DNA from: Gp6-AA40 sp963741135
Lineage (GTDB): Bacteria; Acidobacteriota; Vicinamibacteria; Vicinamibacterales; UBA2999
NCBI GenBank assembly: GCA_963741135.1
Contig: CAVUHC010000003.1
Location: 391,735-455,734, forward strand
DNA length: 64,000 nt
Direction: 5' to 3'
Shown here: positions 30,940 through 40,062 of the stretch, in pieces
Layout of the letters: every line of letters starts with the position of its first letter
Numbering within the stretch: the stretch's first letter is position 1
Notes under the pieces: generated by a model
Database searches by the model: none
Told to the model about the DNA's origin: nothing
The model's input: the letters and a program-made list of their open reading frames with translations, nothing else
Position numbers and translations under genes: made by a program

Positions 30940-32109
30940 TCACACCTTCGCCTTCGGCCTTCCCCGCGGTTTCTTCGGCGGCTTGTCGAGCGCCTTCAGC
31001 AGAATATCGGCCGCCACATCGGCGCCGTTGGTCTCGGGCTTCTTCTTGATCTTCGGCTGCGCCAGCAGCTTGTCTATGTGCAGTTCCCACTTCCCGGCAA
31101 ACAGATCGTCGTGGCCGATGAATGCGTTGCGCACGTACTTCGGCATCTCCCCCACCAGCACGTCGTATTCGGGGAAGTGGCCGCGGGCGGTATAGAGCAC
31201 CGCGGCGTCGTTCGCGATCGCCTCCGAGATGATTCCGTAGCCCGGCTTGGTGACGACGACCTCGGCCGCTCCGACCAGATCCTCGTAGCGCACACCCGCG
31301 TCGTACATCGCCTCTTCGTTCACGCTGATGAACGATCCCTTACGCTCGGCGGTTGGCATCTCCTTGCGGGTACGGCCCAGAGGAAGGTTCGCCGTGGTGA
31401 TCACGGTGTATTTCTTGAACTTCGCCAGCGCGTCTGTCTCGAGCCCGGGTATCCCGTAGCCGCCGAACGAGGCGAGCACAATCGGCTTGTCCGACGGCAG
31501 CTTGAGCAGCTTGCAGACTTCTTCGCGGGTTCGCGTGGCGTGCCGCGCGATGAACGGGATGTCCTTGACGTTCGAGAAGCTCTCGAACCCGCCGGACATC
31601 GGCAGGCGTAACGCCATCGACGCTTTCCCGTATGCGGTTCGGATCGCCGGGAGCAGCGACGGCGCAAGCCGGACGCGCGGGTAATCCGCGTATATCCAGT
31701 CCCACGTGAAATTGCCCAATCCGATCGACGGGATGCCGGCGGCCCCGCCGACGGCAAACGCCAGCGGCGGGATGTCGCCGACGATCAGGCCCGCCCCAAG
31801 CTCGCGCAGCACGCGCGTCTCGCTCGCCGCGCGCGTCACGAGGTCGCTGTGGAACGCGGATGCGCGGCGGATCGAGTCCGCTTCGTCCAGCGTCAGCGAG
31901 TCCACCTGCACCACGCCGGTGTCGGTCTCGAGCGTGCTGAACGTGACCTTGCCCTTGACCGTCAAGTCAAAGAGCCACCTCGGTGCGGCCGTCCTGACGC
32001 CGATGCGCGTTTCGGGTCGCTTGACGAGGATGGCGTTGATGACTTCGATGGTCCGTGAGGCATGACCGAAGCCGTGGCCGGAAACGTAGAAAACGATGGC
32101 TGCCGGCAA
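30940..32109 (-). CDS. Glycosyltransferase-like protein (MurG/MGT fold) with AT-hook-like tail
   Basis: A 389-residue protein. The start FYVSGHGFGHASRTIEVINA and the C-terminal half VASFGGYGIPG, VVVTKPGYGIISEAIA are typical of GT-B enzymes related to MurG and to the N-terminal part of arabinokinase-like proteins. A sugar-nucleotide transferase activity is likely, the acceptor unknown. The last 35 residues are Lys/Pro-rich and end KKPRGRPKAKV, with PRGRP as in AT-hooks. Reverse strand, 26 bases downstream of the lon stop, so possibly in one transcript with it. Confidence 0.72.
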   Translation of the reverse strand: MPAAIVFYVSGHGFGHASRTIEVINAILVKRPETRIGVRTAAPRWLFDLTVKGKVTFSTLETDTGVVQVDSLTLDEADSIRRASAFHSDLVTRAASETRVLRELGAGLIVGDIPPLAFAVGGAAGIPSIGLGNFTWDWIYADYPRVRLAPSLLPAIRTAYGKASMALRLPMSGGFESFSNVKDIPFIARHATRTREEVCKLLKLPSDKPIVLASFGGYGIPGLETDALAKFKKYTVITTANLPLGRTRKEMPTAERKGSFISVNEEAMYDAGVRYEDLVGAAEVVVTKPGYGIISEAIANDAAVLYTARGHFPEYDVLVGEMPKYVRNAFIGHDDLFAGKWELHIDKLLAQPKIKKKPETNGADVAADILLKALDKPPKKPRGRPKAKV

Positions 32110-32135
32110 TTTACTTGACCGTGTCGACGGGCAGG

Positions 32136-34511
32136 CTAGCGGCCCGTTTGAGCTGATTGGATAGGAGTGACAACTGTCTCCTCGAATGCGACCTTGATTA
32201 CCTGATCGAGCGTTTCCGCCGGCACGAAGGTCATGTCGCGCCGGAGTTCCTCAGGCAGCTCTGCGAGATCGGGCTCGTTGAGCGCCGGGAGGATGAACGT
32301 CTTGATTCCGAACCGTCGTGCGGCAAGCGCTTTCTCGCGAATGCCCCCCACGGGAAGCACCAGGCCGCTCAGCGTGATCTCTCCGGTCATCGCCACGTCC
32401 TTCCGCACCGGCTGGTTCCGCGCCGCCGACAGGATCGCCGTTGCCATGGTGACGCCGGCTGACGGCCCGTCTTTCGGGATCGCGCCCGCAGGAACGTGGA
32501 TGTGAAGATCGTTCTTCGCCAGGAAATCGCCCGAGATCCCGAGCTCCTCGGCGCGCGACCGGATGTGGCTGAGGGCCGCGCGAGCCGACTCCTGCATCAC
32601 GTTGCCGAGTTGGCCCGTGAGAATGATGTTCTGGTTTCCGCCCGGAAGCAAGGTCGCTTCGATGAAGAGCACGTCGCCGCCCGTCTCGGTCCAGGCCACG
32701 CCGGTGGCGACGCCGGGCCGTGACACGCGAAAAGCCACCTCTTTCCTGAAGCGGGCGGGCCCGAGATAGTCGTCCACCTGGTCGCCGTCAATGATGGTTT
32801 TGTCCGGCGGGCCGGCGTCCGCCGGCCGCGACGCAATCCTGGCGGCGACCTTCCGTGCCAGGGCGCCGAGCTGCCGCTCCAGGCTGCGAACACCGGCTTC
32901 GCGCGTGTGCTCGGAGATGACGACCCGTAAGGCAGCGTCTGTAATCTCCAGCACTCCGGGGGGCAGGCCGTGGTCGCCCTCCTGCCGTGGCAGCAGGTAT
33001 CGCCGCGCGATGTGGACCTTCTCCTCCTCGGTATACCCGGTGAGCGAGATGATCTCCATGCGATCGAGGAGCGCCGGGTGGACGGTGCTCAACTGGTTTG
33101 AGGTCGTGATGAACAGCACCTTCGAAAGATCGACCGGAATCTCCAGGTAATGATCGCGGAACGAATGGTTCTGCGCCGGATCGAGCACTTCGAGCAGCGC
33201 GGCCGCCGGATCGCCCTGATACCCGCCGGCTGATACCTTGTCGATCTCGTCCAGCATGAACACCGGGTTCATCGACCCGGCCTGTTTCAGCGCCTGGACG
33301 ATCCTTCCGGGGATTGAACCGATGTAGGTGCGACGGTGTCCGCGGATTTCCGCTTCGTCGCGCACACCGCCGAGTGAGATCCGGACGAACTTGCGTTCCA
33401 TCGCCCGCGCGATCGACTGTCCGAGCGAGGTCTTGCCCACGCCCGGAGGGCCGACAAAGCAGAGGATCGGCCCCTTCATGTCGCCTTTCAGCTTCCGGAC
33501 GGCCAGGTATTCGACGATGCGTTCCTTGACCTTGTCGAGATCGTAGTGATCCTCGTCCAGCACGCGCCGCGCCTCGACGGGATCGAGCCGATCGGGCGTC
33601 GTCAGGGACCATGGCACATCGAGGAGCCAGTCGATGTACGTCCGCAGCATCTGGTATTCAGGCGACGCGGCGGTCATCCTCGCAAGACGATCGACCTCGC
33701 GCATGGCGACCGCGTGGGTCGCCTCTGGCAGCTTGGCTTCCTCGATGCGCGTCCGCAGCTCCACGAGCTCGTTGCCTTCGCCCTCGCCAAGCTCCTGCTG
33801 GATCGCCTTCATCTGCTGGCGCAGGTAGTACTGGCGCTGCGCGTCGGTCATCTCCTGCTGCGCCTGCGATTCGATCTTGGTCTTCATCTCCAGCAGGGAG
33901 ATCTCGCGCGTGAGCGCCGCTTCGACCGCTTCCAGCTTCTTCAGTACGTTGTTTTCCTCGAGCAGCGTCTGCTTGTCCTCCGGCCTCATGTCGATGAGCG
34001 TCGCGAGGACGTAGATGAGGCGCAGCGGATCGTCGATGTTCATGACGACGCCGCGCAGCTCTTCGGAGAGGCCGGTAGCCAGCCCCATGGCTTTTTCGAT
34101 CAGATCCTGGACGCGGCGCATGTGCGCCTCGACCTCGATCGTGCGCTCGACCGCTTCGGGCATCGGCGTGATCTGCGCGCGCATCGAGGTGCCGGTGCGC
34201 GTGACCATGTCCGCGCGGACGCGGGCGATCCCTTCGATGATGATGTTGATGCCGCCGCCGGCCTTCGCCATCTGGCGGACGATGCCGACCGTGCCGATGC
34301 GGTGCACATCTTCCGGGTGCGGATCGTCCGCCTCGCTGTGTTGCAGCAGGAGCAGCACGAGCCGATCGGATCCCAATGCGCGGTTGACCGACTCGATAGA
34401 GACCTGCCGGTTGACCGCGAGCGGCTGCAGCGTCAGCGGAAACGCGACGGTGCGGCGGAGCGGCAGAACGGGAAGCTCGGAAGGGAGCGTCGGCGGTGTT
34501 GGTTCGGCCAT
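32136..34511 (-). CDS. lon: ATP-dependent Lon protease
   Basis: A 791-residue LonA protease that degrades misfolded and regulatory proteins. An N-terminal LON substrate domain (LPVLPLRRTVAFP) is followed by a coiled coil, the AAA+ module with Walker A GPPGVGKTS and Walker B VFMLDEIDK, sensor segments, and the protease domain with catalytic Ser in KDGPSAGVTMATA and Lys in GGIREKALAA. ATG 34511 gives MAEPTPPTLPSELPVLPLRR; the longer frame runs into a palindromic repeat. Its spacer is shared with the forward zinc-ribbon gene. Confidence 0.95.
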   Translation of the reverse strand: MAEPTPPTLPSELPVLPLRRTVAFPLTLQPLAVNRQVSIESVNRALGSDRLVLLLLQHSEADDPHPEDVHRIGTVGIVRQMAKAGGGINIIIEGIARVRADMVTRTGTSMRAQITPMPEAVERTIEVEAHMRRVQDLIEKAMGLATGLSEELRGVVMNIDDPLRLIYVLATLIDMRPEDKQTLLEENNVLKKLEAVEAALTREISLLEMKTKIESQAQQEMTDAQRQYYLRQQMKAIQQELGEGEGNELVELRTRIEEAKLPEATHAVAMREVDRLARMTAASPEYQMLRTYIDWLLDVPWSLTTPDRLDPVEARRVLDEDHYDLDKVKERIVEYLAVRKLKGDMKGPILCFVGPPGVGKTSLGQSIARAMERKFVRISLGGVRDEAEIRGHRRTYIGSIPGRIVQALKQAGSMNPVFMLDEIDKVSAGGYQGDPAAALLEVLDPAQNHSFRDHYLEIPVDLSKVLFITTSNQLSTVHPALLDRMEIISLTGYTEEEKVHIARRYLLPRQEGDHGLPPGVLEITDAALRVVISEHTREAGVRSLERQLGALARKVAARIASRPADAGPPDKTIIDGDQVDDYLGPARFRKEVAFRVSRPGVATGVAWTETGGDVLFIEATLLPGGNQNIILTGQLGNVMQESARAALSHIRSRAEELGISGDFLAKNDLHIHVPAGAIPKDGPSAGVTMATAILSAARNQPVRKDVAMTGEITLSGLVLPVGGIREKALAARRFGIKTFILPALNEPDLAELPEELRRDMTFVPAETLDQVIKVAFEETVVTPIQSAQTGR

Positions 34512-34571
34512 TGAGCCAACTGCGGCCGAGCCGGAGCCCGAGTGCGGCAGCTGTGACCGTTCCAGTCTATA

Positions 34572-34651
34572 CCGAGTCGGAGTCAGGTGATGCCCCGACT
34601 CACAATAAGGCTCCGGTACGTGAGTCGGGGCATCGCGTGACTCCGACTCGG
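34572..34651. repeat. 32-bp inverted repeat in the divergent lon spacer
   Basis: Arms 34572-34603 (CCGAGTCGGAGTCAGG...) and 34620-34651 are complementary at 30 of 32 positions around a 16-base loop. Because both flanking genes start here and read outwards, a terminator role is unlikely. It shares GACTCAC/GTGAGTCGG blocks with the in-gene palindrome at 62065-62130. Confidence 0.92.
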
Positions 34652-34668
34652 GAAAGTAAGATGGGTGC

Positions 34669-34989
34669 ATGGACGAGCGACAGTTCTTCACCGAGAAACC
34701 TGAGCAGCGGCCGGCGCGTTTCCAGTGCCCCCGATGCCGCCGGACCAACGATTACAGCATCCGCTGGATGCGGCGCACGAAGAAGCCGAACGTTCCCGGT
34801 GGCGCCGACGCCCGCGATCGCGCGATGTTCGACAAGGTCAAGGACCATCTCGTCCGCATTGATGACGACGTGACCTGTAAGACGTGTGGCAAGCGCTTCG
34901 AGATTCCATCTCATCGCGCCCTTGTGTTCCTCGAGGAGTTGGAGGGGCTGCCGCAGGTGGATGAATTCGAGGATCAGGAAGATCAATAG
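34669..34989 (+). CDS. Zinc-ribbon protein of unknown function
   Basis: A 106-residue protein with two CxxC pairs, CPRCRR near residues 20-25 and CKTCGKRFEIPSHR near 70-83, so probably one split zinc ribbon. The rest is basic then strongly acidic at the C-terminus (DEFEDQEDQ). No membrane segment. It begins 17 bases after the palindrome and its 3' end overlaps the convergent gene by seven bases. I do not recognise a family. Confidence 0.6.
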   Translation: MDERQFFTEKPEQRPARFQCPRCRRTNDYSIRWMRRTKKPNVPGGADARDRAMFDKVKDHLVRIDDDVTCKTCGKRFEIPSHRALVFLEELEGLPQVDEFEDQEDQ

Positions 34990-35444
34990 GGAATCGGCAC
35001 ACCCTCGCACGAAAGGGAACTGGAATCGAGCTGCGCCAGATACGCGATTGTTCCGCGATCCTTTCGCGCCTGGGCGATGCAGCGCAGGCGCCGAAGCGTG
35101 GCGGCATCGAGACGCGCGCCGCGGTCACGTACCAGCGTAATGATGTAGGCGCGTTCGCTCACCACCGCCGCCTCGAGCGGCGTCAGCATCGCCGGCGCAT
35201 GCAGTCGCAGCGGGATGCGCACCAGCTCGGCGCGATTCATGTCGGTCGTCGCCGACATGACCACGACGTCGGCGACATCCCGGTTGCCGGCGGCTTCGGC
35301 GACCGATCGAGGTACGGGCGCCAGGATCAACGGGCGGTCCGTGACGAACGCCGAAATCCCCGACAGCCCGGTCATCACACCGGCTACGATGCCCGGAAGA
35401 GCGATGGCAGCACGCAGGAGCGTGCCGAATCTCATGGAGTCCAC
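34983..35444 (-). CDS. Hypothetical secreted or membrane-anchored protein
   Basis: A 153-residue protein with a hydrophobic N-terminus (residues about 4-34, RAAIALPGIVAGVMTGLSG), a possible signal anchor, then a mixed alpha/beta part with two cysteines near the end (LRRLRCIAQ, SSLSCEG). ATG 35444 or 35435 may be the start. It begins one base after the stop of the membrane protein upstream, so the two are co-transcribed. No known motif. Confidence 0.5.
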   Translation of the reverse strand: MDSMRFGTLLRAAIALPGIVAGVMTGLSGISAFVTDRPLILAPVPRSVAEAAGNRDVADVVVMSATTDMNRAELVRIPLRLHAPAMLTPLEAAVVSERAYIITLVRDRGARLDAATLRRLRCIAQARKDRGTIAYLAQLDSSSLSCEGVPIPY

Positions 35445-35445
35445 G

Positions 35446-36855
35446 TCAGTTTTCTCCCCAGAGCCGCCCGAATCGCGGCCACAACAGATATGGATTGGTC
35501 CTGCCGCGGTGTAACGCCTCCTCGCGAAGTTGCAGCGTCAGGTGCGCTTCAGCCTCCGGCACCGGCGGGTCCTGATAGGGCGGCATTCGCAATACCCATT
35601 CGCTGCGCGCATCGAACGCGCCCCGCTGGAGTCGATACTCCAGCCCCACCGCGCGGAATGCCCAGGCACTGCTCACGCACAGTACGACCACCAGAACAGG
35701 CAGCCGCAGCGACTCGCTCGTCCCTGCAGCCAGGCGCCGCGCCAGCTCTGCTACCGCCAGGAAGACCACGAGCGCGTATAAGACACCGGCGGCACTCATG
35801 ATCTCGCTCTTGGCGTAGGCGTACGACAGCGCGGCGCTGCCGGCCAGCACCGCAAGTGATGTGAGCGGAATCGGATCCCGCCAGCGACGCCGTCCGTTGG
35901 CGCCTCGCGTCGATAGGTACCAGACGACAAGCGTGGTCGCGACGAGCGACGTGCAGATGTCGTTGAGATAGAACAGATCCTGAAAGTCCTCGGCTCTCAA
36001 CGCCCCAACCGCCGTCCATTGGCCGGCGATCGGTTGCGAAAACGGAACGGTGAGCGCCGACGAGAGGATCGTGTACGCGTAGAGCACCCACGGCATGCCG
36101 TCAAAGCGGAGGCGCAGGTCAGTGGTCGACAGCATCATCGTGCCGAATCCCGTCTGGCGCTCACCGACGGCGTTTCCGATCATGTGGAGACCGCCGACGC
36201 GCAAGATCACGTAGCCGACGGTGAGAGCCGCGATCGCGACGAGCGCGCCGCGCGAGATTCCACGAAGCCCCGCAGCGTAGGCGGCGAAAGCCACTGTGGC
36301 CACGACAAGACCGGATTCGAGCGTCAGTGATGCGACCGCGAAGCACGCACACGCCGCGACGTCAGCCCAAAGTCCGCCGCGTGCCTGCGCCAACGCGAAG
36401 ACGATCAGGCAATAGATGGCGACCAGAAGAAAGTGATTGATCGGATAGGCCTCGCGAACCATTCCCGTGAACGTGTGAAGTCCGGTCAGTACGAGGAGCG
36501 CAAAGGCGAGCGCCGCAACGTCCGCCCAGCTCCGTGGACGTGCGACGAGCGTGAACAGCCCGATGAGTACTGCCGCCGTGGCAGCGTGAAACCCACGGAA
36601 GACGAGGTTGTACCGATCGCCGAGCGCGTGCGCGGCCCCGAGGAGTGCTTTTGTCACCGTCTGACGCATCGGGCGCAGCATGGTCCTCGACGCGTACAGC
36701 CCTTGCGTAAACGCGGCCGCGATCGACGGGGTCTTGTCCACCGCCTCGAGAATTTCGACGCTATCGGAGACCTGGATGGGAATCCGGTAGACGCTCGCCG
36801 AGACGGCGACGGCAAACAGGGCGGTGAGGATCCACGCGGCGTGCGATGGCTTCAC
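35446..36855 (-). CDS. Multi-spanning membrane protein, glycosyltransferase-like topology
   Basis: A 469-residue protein with about 11-12 hydrophobic helices and a short soluble C-terminus (residues about 425-469). An early periplasmic-type loop (YRIPIQVSDSVEILEAVDKT) after TM1 recalls GT-C enzymes, but no DxD or other diagnostic motif is clear. GTG 36855 is chosen from the basic-then-hydrophobic start (VKPSHAAWILTALFAVAV). Ten bases downstream of the methyltransferase-like gene, so it belongs to the same reverse operon. Confidence 0.55.
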   Translation of the reverse strand: MKPSHAAWILTALFAVAVSASVYRIPIQVSDSVEILEAVDKTPSIAAAFTQGLYASRTMLRPMRQTVTKALLGAAHALGDRYNLVFRGFHAATAAVLIGLFTLVARPRSWADVAALAFALLVLTGLHTFTGMVREAYPINHFLLVAIYCLIVFALAQARGGLWADVAACACFAVASLTLESGLVVATVAFAAYAAGLRGISRGALVAIAALTVGYVILRVGGLHMIGNAVGERQTGFGTMMLSTTDLRLRFDGMPWVLYAYTILSSALTVPFSQPIAGQWTAVGALRAEDFQDLFYLNDICTSLVATTLVVWYLSTRGANGRRRWRDPIPLTSLAVLAGSAALSYAYAKSEIMSAAGVLYALVVFLAVAELARRLAAGTSESLRLPVLVVVLCVSSAWAFRAVGLEYRLQRGAFDARSEWVLRMPPYQDPPVPEAEAHLTLQLREEALHRGRTNPYLLWPRFGRLWGEN

Positions 36856-36865
36856 GCGGCGTTTC

Positions 36866-37612
36866 TCAGAACAGGCGTGGAACCAGCCTCCATCGGACCT
36901 CGCGCATGTACTGGTCGTAGGCGCCCTGTGAGGAACGGCGGAGCGAGCGCTCTTCGAACGGGATGGCAATCAGCAGGTAAGCGCTGCTCGTCACCGCAAA
37001 CACGAGCCTCGTCAGGGTCATCACCGGCACGGCAAAGACGATGAGGAACCAGCCGGAGTAGATGGGATGCCGTACCCAGCCATAAGGGCCGCGGGTTTTG
37101 AATTCGGTCGGCGGCACGGAGGGCGGGTCATCCTGGAGCCGCGGAGCGTCAGTGTCGAGCTGCCTCAAGCCCGACAATTCACGGATGTCGATGAGAAACG
37201 CGCTCCGCAATGCCAGCCAAATCCCGACGACCTGCGCGGCGACGATGCACCACGCCAGCACGGGTTGATCGACACGCCACGCCACACCAGCCACGGGGCG
37301 CCACAGCGCACACGCTGCGATGAACAAAGCGCTGGCGATCCAGACGTAGACCGATCGTTCGAGCGCGCCGACGAGACGCGTAATCACTTTACGGAACACG
37401 TCGCGAGCGAACAGGCTGTGATGCAGCGCGAAGACGCTGAAGAGCACCACGTCCGCGGCGATCGCGCGATAGCTGATCGGGCCGACGGTTTCGCGCCCGA
37501 AGACCACGACGTAGCGGTAGACGAAATAGAGGAGAGAGTCGACGAAGAAGAACAGGCCACCCAGCGCGAGCAGGCGCGCAAAGCGCGGAGGTACGGCGCC
37601 GGTCTGTCGCAC
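36866..37612 (-). CDS. Isoprenylcysteine carboxyl methyltransferase-family membrane protein (NnrU/ICMT-like)
   Basis: A 248-residue protein with about six membrane helices. The C-terminal signature TRGPYGWVRHPIYSGWFLIVFA and EERSLRRSSQGAYDQYMREVRW is the ICMT/PEMT-type SAM-binding part. These enzymes methylate lipid or isoprenoid carboxyls or phenolic groups in membranes. GTG 37612 is preferred; the long frame upstream runs antisense through the ketoacyl synthase. Divergent from that gene with a 21-base spacer, so the two are probably co-regulated. Confidence 0.75.
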   Translation of the reverse strand: MRQTGAVPPRFARLLALGGLFFFVDSLLYFVYRYVVVFGRETVGPISYRAIAADVVLFSVFALHHSLFARDVFRKVITRLVGALERSVYVWIASALFIAACALWRPVAGVAWRVDQPVLAWCIVAAQVVGIWLALRSAFLIDIRELSGLRQLDTDAPRLQDDPPSVPPTEFKTRGPYGWVRHPIYSGWFLIVFAVPVMTLTRLVFAVTSSAYLLIAIPFEERSLRRSSQGAYDQYMREVRWRLVPRLF

Positions 37613-37621
37613 GACCCGTAT

Positions 37622-37627
37622 TATAGT
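37622..37627 (+). promoter_or_regulatory. -10 box TATAGT, probable leaderless start of the ketoacyl synthase
   Basis: TATAGT ends six bases before ATG 37634, with no ribosome site. The divergent gene starts at 37612, so the promoter overlaps its first bases. Confidence 0.45.
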
Positions 37628-37633
37628 GACGCC

Positions 37634-38905
37634 ATGCCGGTCAACGGCGTGCCGCGGGTCGTGATCAGCGGGATCGGCGTCGTCTCGCCGTTCGGCGCCG
37701 GACGCGAGTGCTTCTGGCGAAACGTCAGTCGCGGCGTCAGCGGCACGCGCGCGATCACCCAGTTCGACGCATCGACCTATCCGTGCCGCGTGGCCGCGGC
37801 AGTCCCTCCGGTGTCGATTGAATCCGCCGTTGCACTCGAGGGAGACGACGAATCGGAAGGACGCTCCGACCCGAAACGCTATTCGCGCGCGGCACTGTTT
37901 GGCGTCGTGGCCGCTCGCGAGGCGTGGCACGATGCGGGGCTGCGCGCCGGCCTGACCGGCGGCGGGGTGCTGATCGGCAGCGGTGGCGGCGGGATAGACA
38001 TCGGCGAGAAGCAATACGAGGATTTCTTCACGGCGGGCGGCCGTCACGTGACGCCGTACGCAATCGCCGTCGGCATCTGCGGGATGGTGTCGAGCGAAAT
38101 TTCGATTTCCCTTGGCCTTCGCGGGATCAGCCACGTTCTCTCGTGCGGGTGCACGAGCTCCACCGACGCGCTGGGCTACGCCGCGTCGCTCATTCGCGCC
38201 GGTGAGTACGACGTGCTGCTGTCGGGCGGCACGGATGGATGCGTGTTGCCGGGTATGATCTTCGGTTTCTCTCGCATGCGCGCGGTGTCGACGCGGTACA
38301 ACGACCGTCCGGAGACCGCCTCACGGCCGTTCGACCGCGGTCGCGACGGCTTCGTCCTCGGCGAAGGAGCGTGGATGTTCGTACTCGAGCGCGAGGAGCG
38401 CGCGCTGGCACGGGGCGTCCGCCCGTACGCGCGCGTCGAGGGATACGGCTCGACCTGCGACGCCTATCACCGGGTGCAGATGGATCCGGACGGCGACGAG
38501 ATCGTACGGTGCATCGAGATGGCGCTCGATCGTGCGCACCGGCAGCCGGAGGAGATCGGCTACGTCAACTACCATGGCACGTCGACGCAGCTCAACGACA
38601 CGATCGAATCGCGCTGCGTCCGCCGCGTGTTCGGCGAGCACGCGGACCGCGTGCCGGGATCGTCGACAAAATCGATGATTGGCCATCCGCAAGGCGCGAG
38701 CGGGGCAGCGGGGGTCGCGGCCACGGCGATGGGAATGCGCCACGGCATCCTGCCACCGACGATCAATCTCGACGAGCCCGATCCCGCCTGCGACATGGAC
38801 TTTATTCCCAACACTGCCCGCGCTGCTGACGTCGAGGCCGCGCTCTGCAACTGCCTCGGCTTCGGATCCAAGAACAGCGCGCTGGTGCTCGGACGCGTCC
38901 GGTGA
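37634..38905 (+). CDS. Beta-ketoacyl synthase (FabF-like)
   Basis: A 423-residue condensing enzyme of the KAS II type. The catalytic Cys is in HVLSCGCTSSTDALG (second Cys of the motif), with the His residues in NYHGTSTQLND and IGHPQGASG and Lys in SSTKSMIGH, so the C-H-H triad is complete. Residues 65-80 carry an acidic insertion (EGDDESEGRSDPKR). It is not beside acpP or fabG, so a specialised chain-building role is more likely than housekeeping fatty acid synthesis. The stop overlaps the flavoenzyme start. Confidence 0.88.
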   Translation: MPVNGVPRVVISGIGVVSPFGAGRECFWRNVSRGVSGTRAITQFDASTYPCRVAAAVPPVSIESAVALEGDDESEGRSDPKRYSRAALFGVVAAREAWHDAGLRAGLTGGGVLIGSGGGGIDIGEKQYEDFFTAGGRHVTPYAIAVGICGMVSSEISISLGLRGISHVLSCGCTSSTDALGYAASLIRAGEYDVLLSGGTDGCVLPGMIFGFSRMRAVSTRYNDRPETASRPFDRGRDGFVLGEGAWMFVLEREERALARGVRPYARVEGYGSTCDAYHRVQMDPDGDEIVRCIEMALDRAHRQPEEIGYVNYHGTSTQLNDTIESRCVRRVFGEHADRVPGSSTKSMIGHPQGASGAAGVAATAMGMRHGILPPTINLDEPDPACDMDFIPNTARAADVEAALCNCLGFGSKNSALVLGRVR

Positions 38906-40062
38906 CGCAGCCCGAGGTACTGATTGTTGGCGCTGGCCCCGCCGGCAGTGTGGCGGCGCTTGTTCTTGCCCGGGCTGGCGTCCGCGTGCGGCTCGTCGAC
39001 CGCGCCCGCCTCCCTCGCGACAAGCTATGCGGCGACACCCTCAATCCCGGGACCCTCTCGATCCTCGATCGCCTGGGCATTGCCGGTCCCGTGCGGCAGC
39101 GCGCGCTGGCCATTACCGGCATGGACGTCACGGGGCCGCGCGGCACGACGGTGTCTGCCGATTATCCACACGGCCTCAGAGGCGCGGCGCTCACACGGCG
39201 GGACCTGGATGTCATGCTCGTCGAAGCGGCCACCAGCGCCGGCGCGAGGTTTGACAGCGGGATCATCGTCCGCGCCCCGCTGATCACGACCGACAGTGCG
39301 CGTGTCATTGGCGTGCGCGTTGCTGCCATCGGCGACGATCACGATGTTCACGCGCGCGTGGTGATTGCCGCCGATGGCCGCCATTCGAAGATTGCCTTCG
39401 GGATGGGCCTGACCAAATACGCGCCGACACCAAAACGGTGGGCCTTCGGCACGTACTTCGTCGACGTTGACGGCATGTCCACGCACGGCGAGATGCACAT
39501 CCGCGCCGACGGCTACATCGGGATCGCGCCGTTACCCGGCGGCGTCACCAACGTGTGCGTGGTTCGCGATCTCAAGAACATGTTTCGCGCGCACCGGGTC
39601 AACGCGGATCGCGTTGTTGTGTCAGCGGTAATGGACGATCCAATGCTGCGCGACCGTTTTGTGCGCGCTCGGCAGGTCTCCGACGTCACCTCGCTTGGTC
39701 CGCTGGCGGTTGACGCCGTCACCGCCGGATACCCGGGACTGCTGCTGGCGGGCGATGCGGCGGGCTTCATCGATCCGATGACAGGAGATGGACTGCGGTT
39801 CGCGCTGCGCGGCGGCGAACTGGCGGCGGCGGCCGCACTCAGGGAGTTGTCCTCCGGCTCGCCCGCGTGCGACAGTCTCTGGGCAGCGCGCGCCCGGGAG
39901 TTCGGTTCGAAGTGGCGCATCAACCGAGGCCTTCGGACCCTGGTGAATTCCCCGCGCGCCGTCGGGGCGGCGGCACGAGTTGCGCAGCAGTGGAGCGGTC
40001 CGGTCCGCCTGCTCGTTCGGGTGGCGGGTGACTTGAATCTCGTCCCCGACGTTGCGTCCTGA
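38902..40062 (+). CDS. FAD-dependent oxidoreductase, geranylgeranyl-reductase/halogenase-like family
   Basis: A 386-residue flavoprotein. FAD is bound by VLIVGAGPAGSVAALVLARAG at residues 6-26, and the second motif is LLLAGDAAGFIDPMTGDGL near 285-303, with RARLPRDKLCGDTLN in between as in geranylgeranyl reductases. It could reduce or hydroxylate a lipid or polyketide chain. GTG 38902 overlaps the synthase stop (GTGA). The end overlaps the next gene by 11 bases, so the three are translationally coupled. Confidence 0.85.
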   Translation: MTQPEVLIVGAGPAGSVAALVLARAGVRVRLVDRARLPRDKLCGDTLNPGTLSILDRLGIAGPVRQRALAITGMDVTGPRGTTVSADYPHGLRGAALTRRDLDVMLVEAATSAGARFDSGIIVRAPLITTDSARVIGVRVAAIGDDHDVHARVVIAADGRHSKIAFGMGLTKYAPTPKRWAFGTYFVDVDGMSTHGEMHIRADGYIGIAPLPGGVTNVCVVRDLKNMFRAHRVNADRVVVSAVMDDPMLRDRFVRARQVSDVTSLGPLAVDAVTAGYPGLLLAGDAAGFIDPMTGDGLRFALRGGELAAAAALRELSSGSPACDSLWAARAREFGSKWRINRGLRTLVNSPRAVGAAARVAQQWSGPVRLLVRVAGDLNLVPDVAS

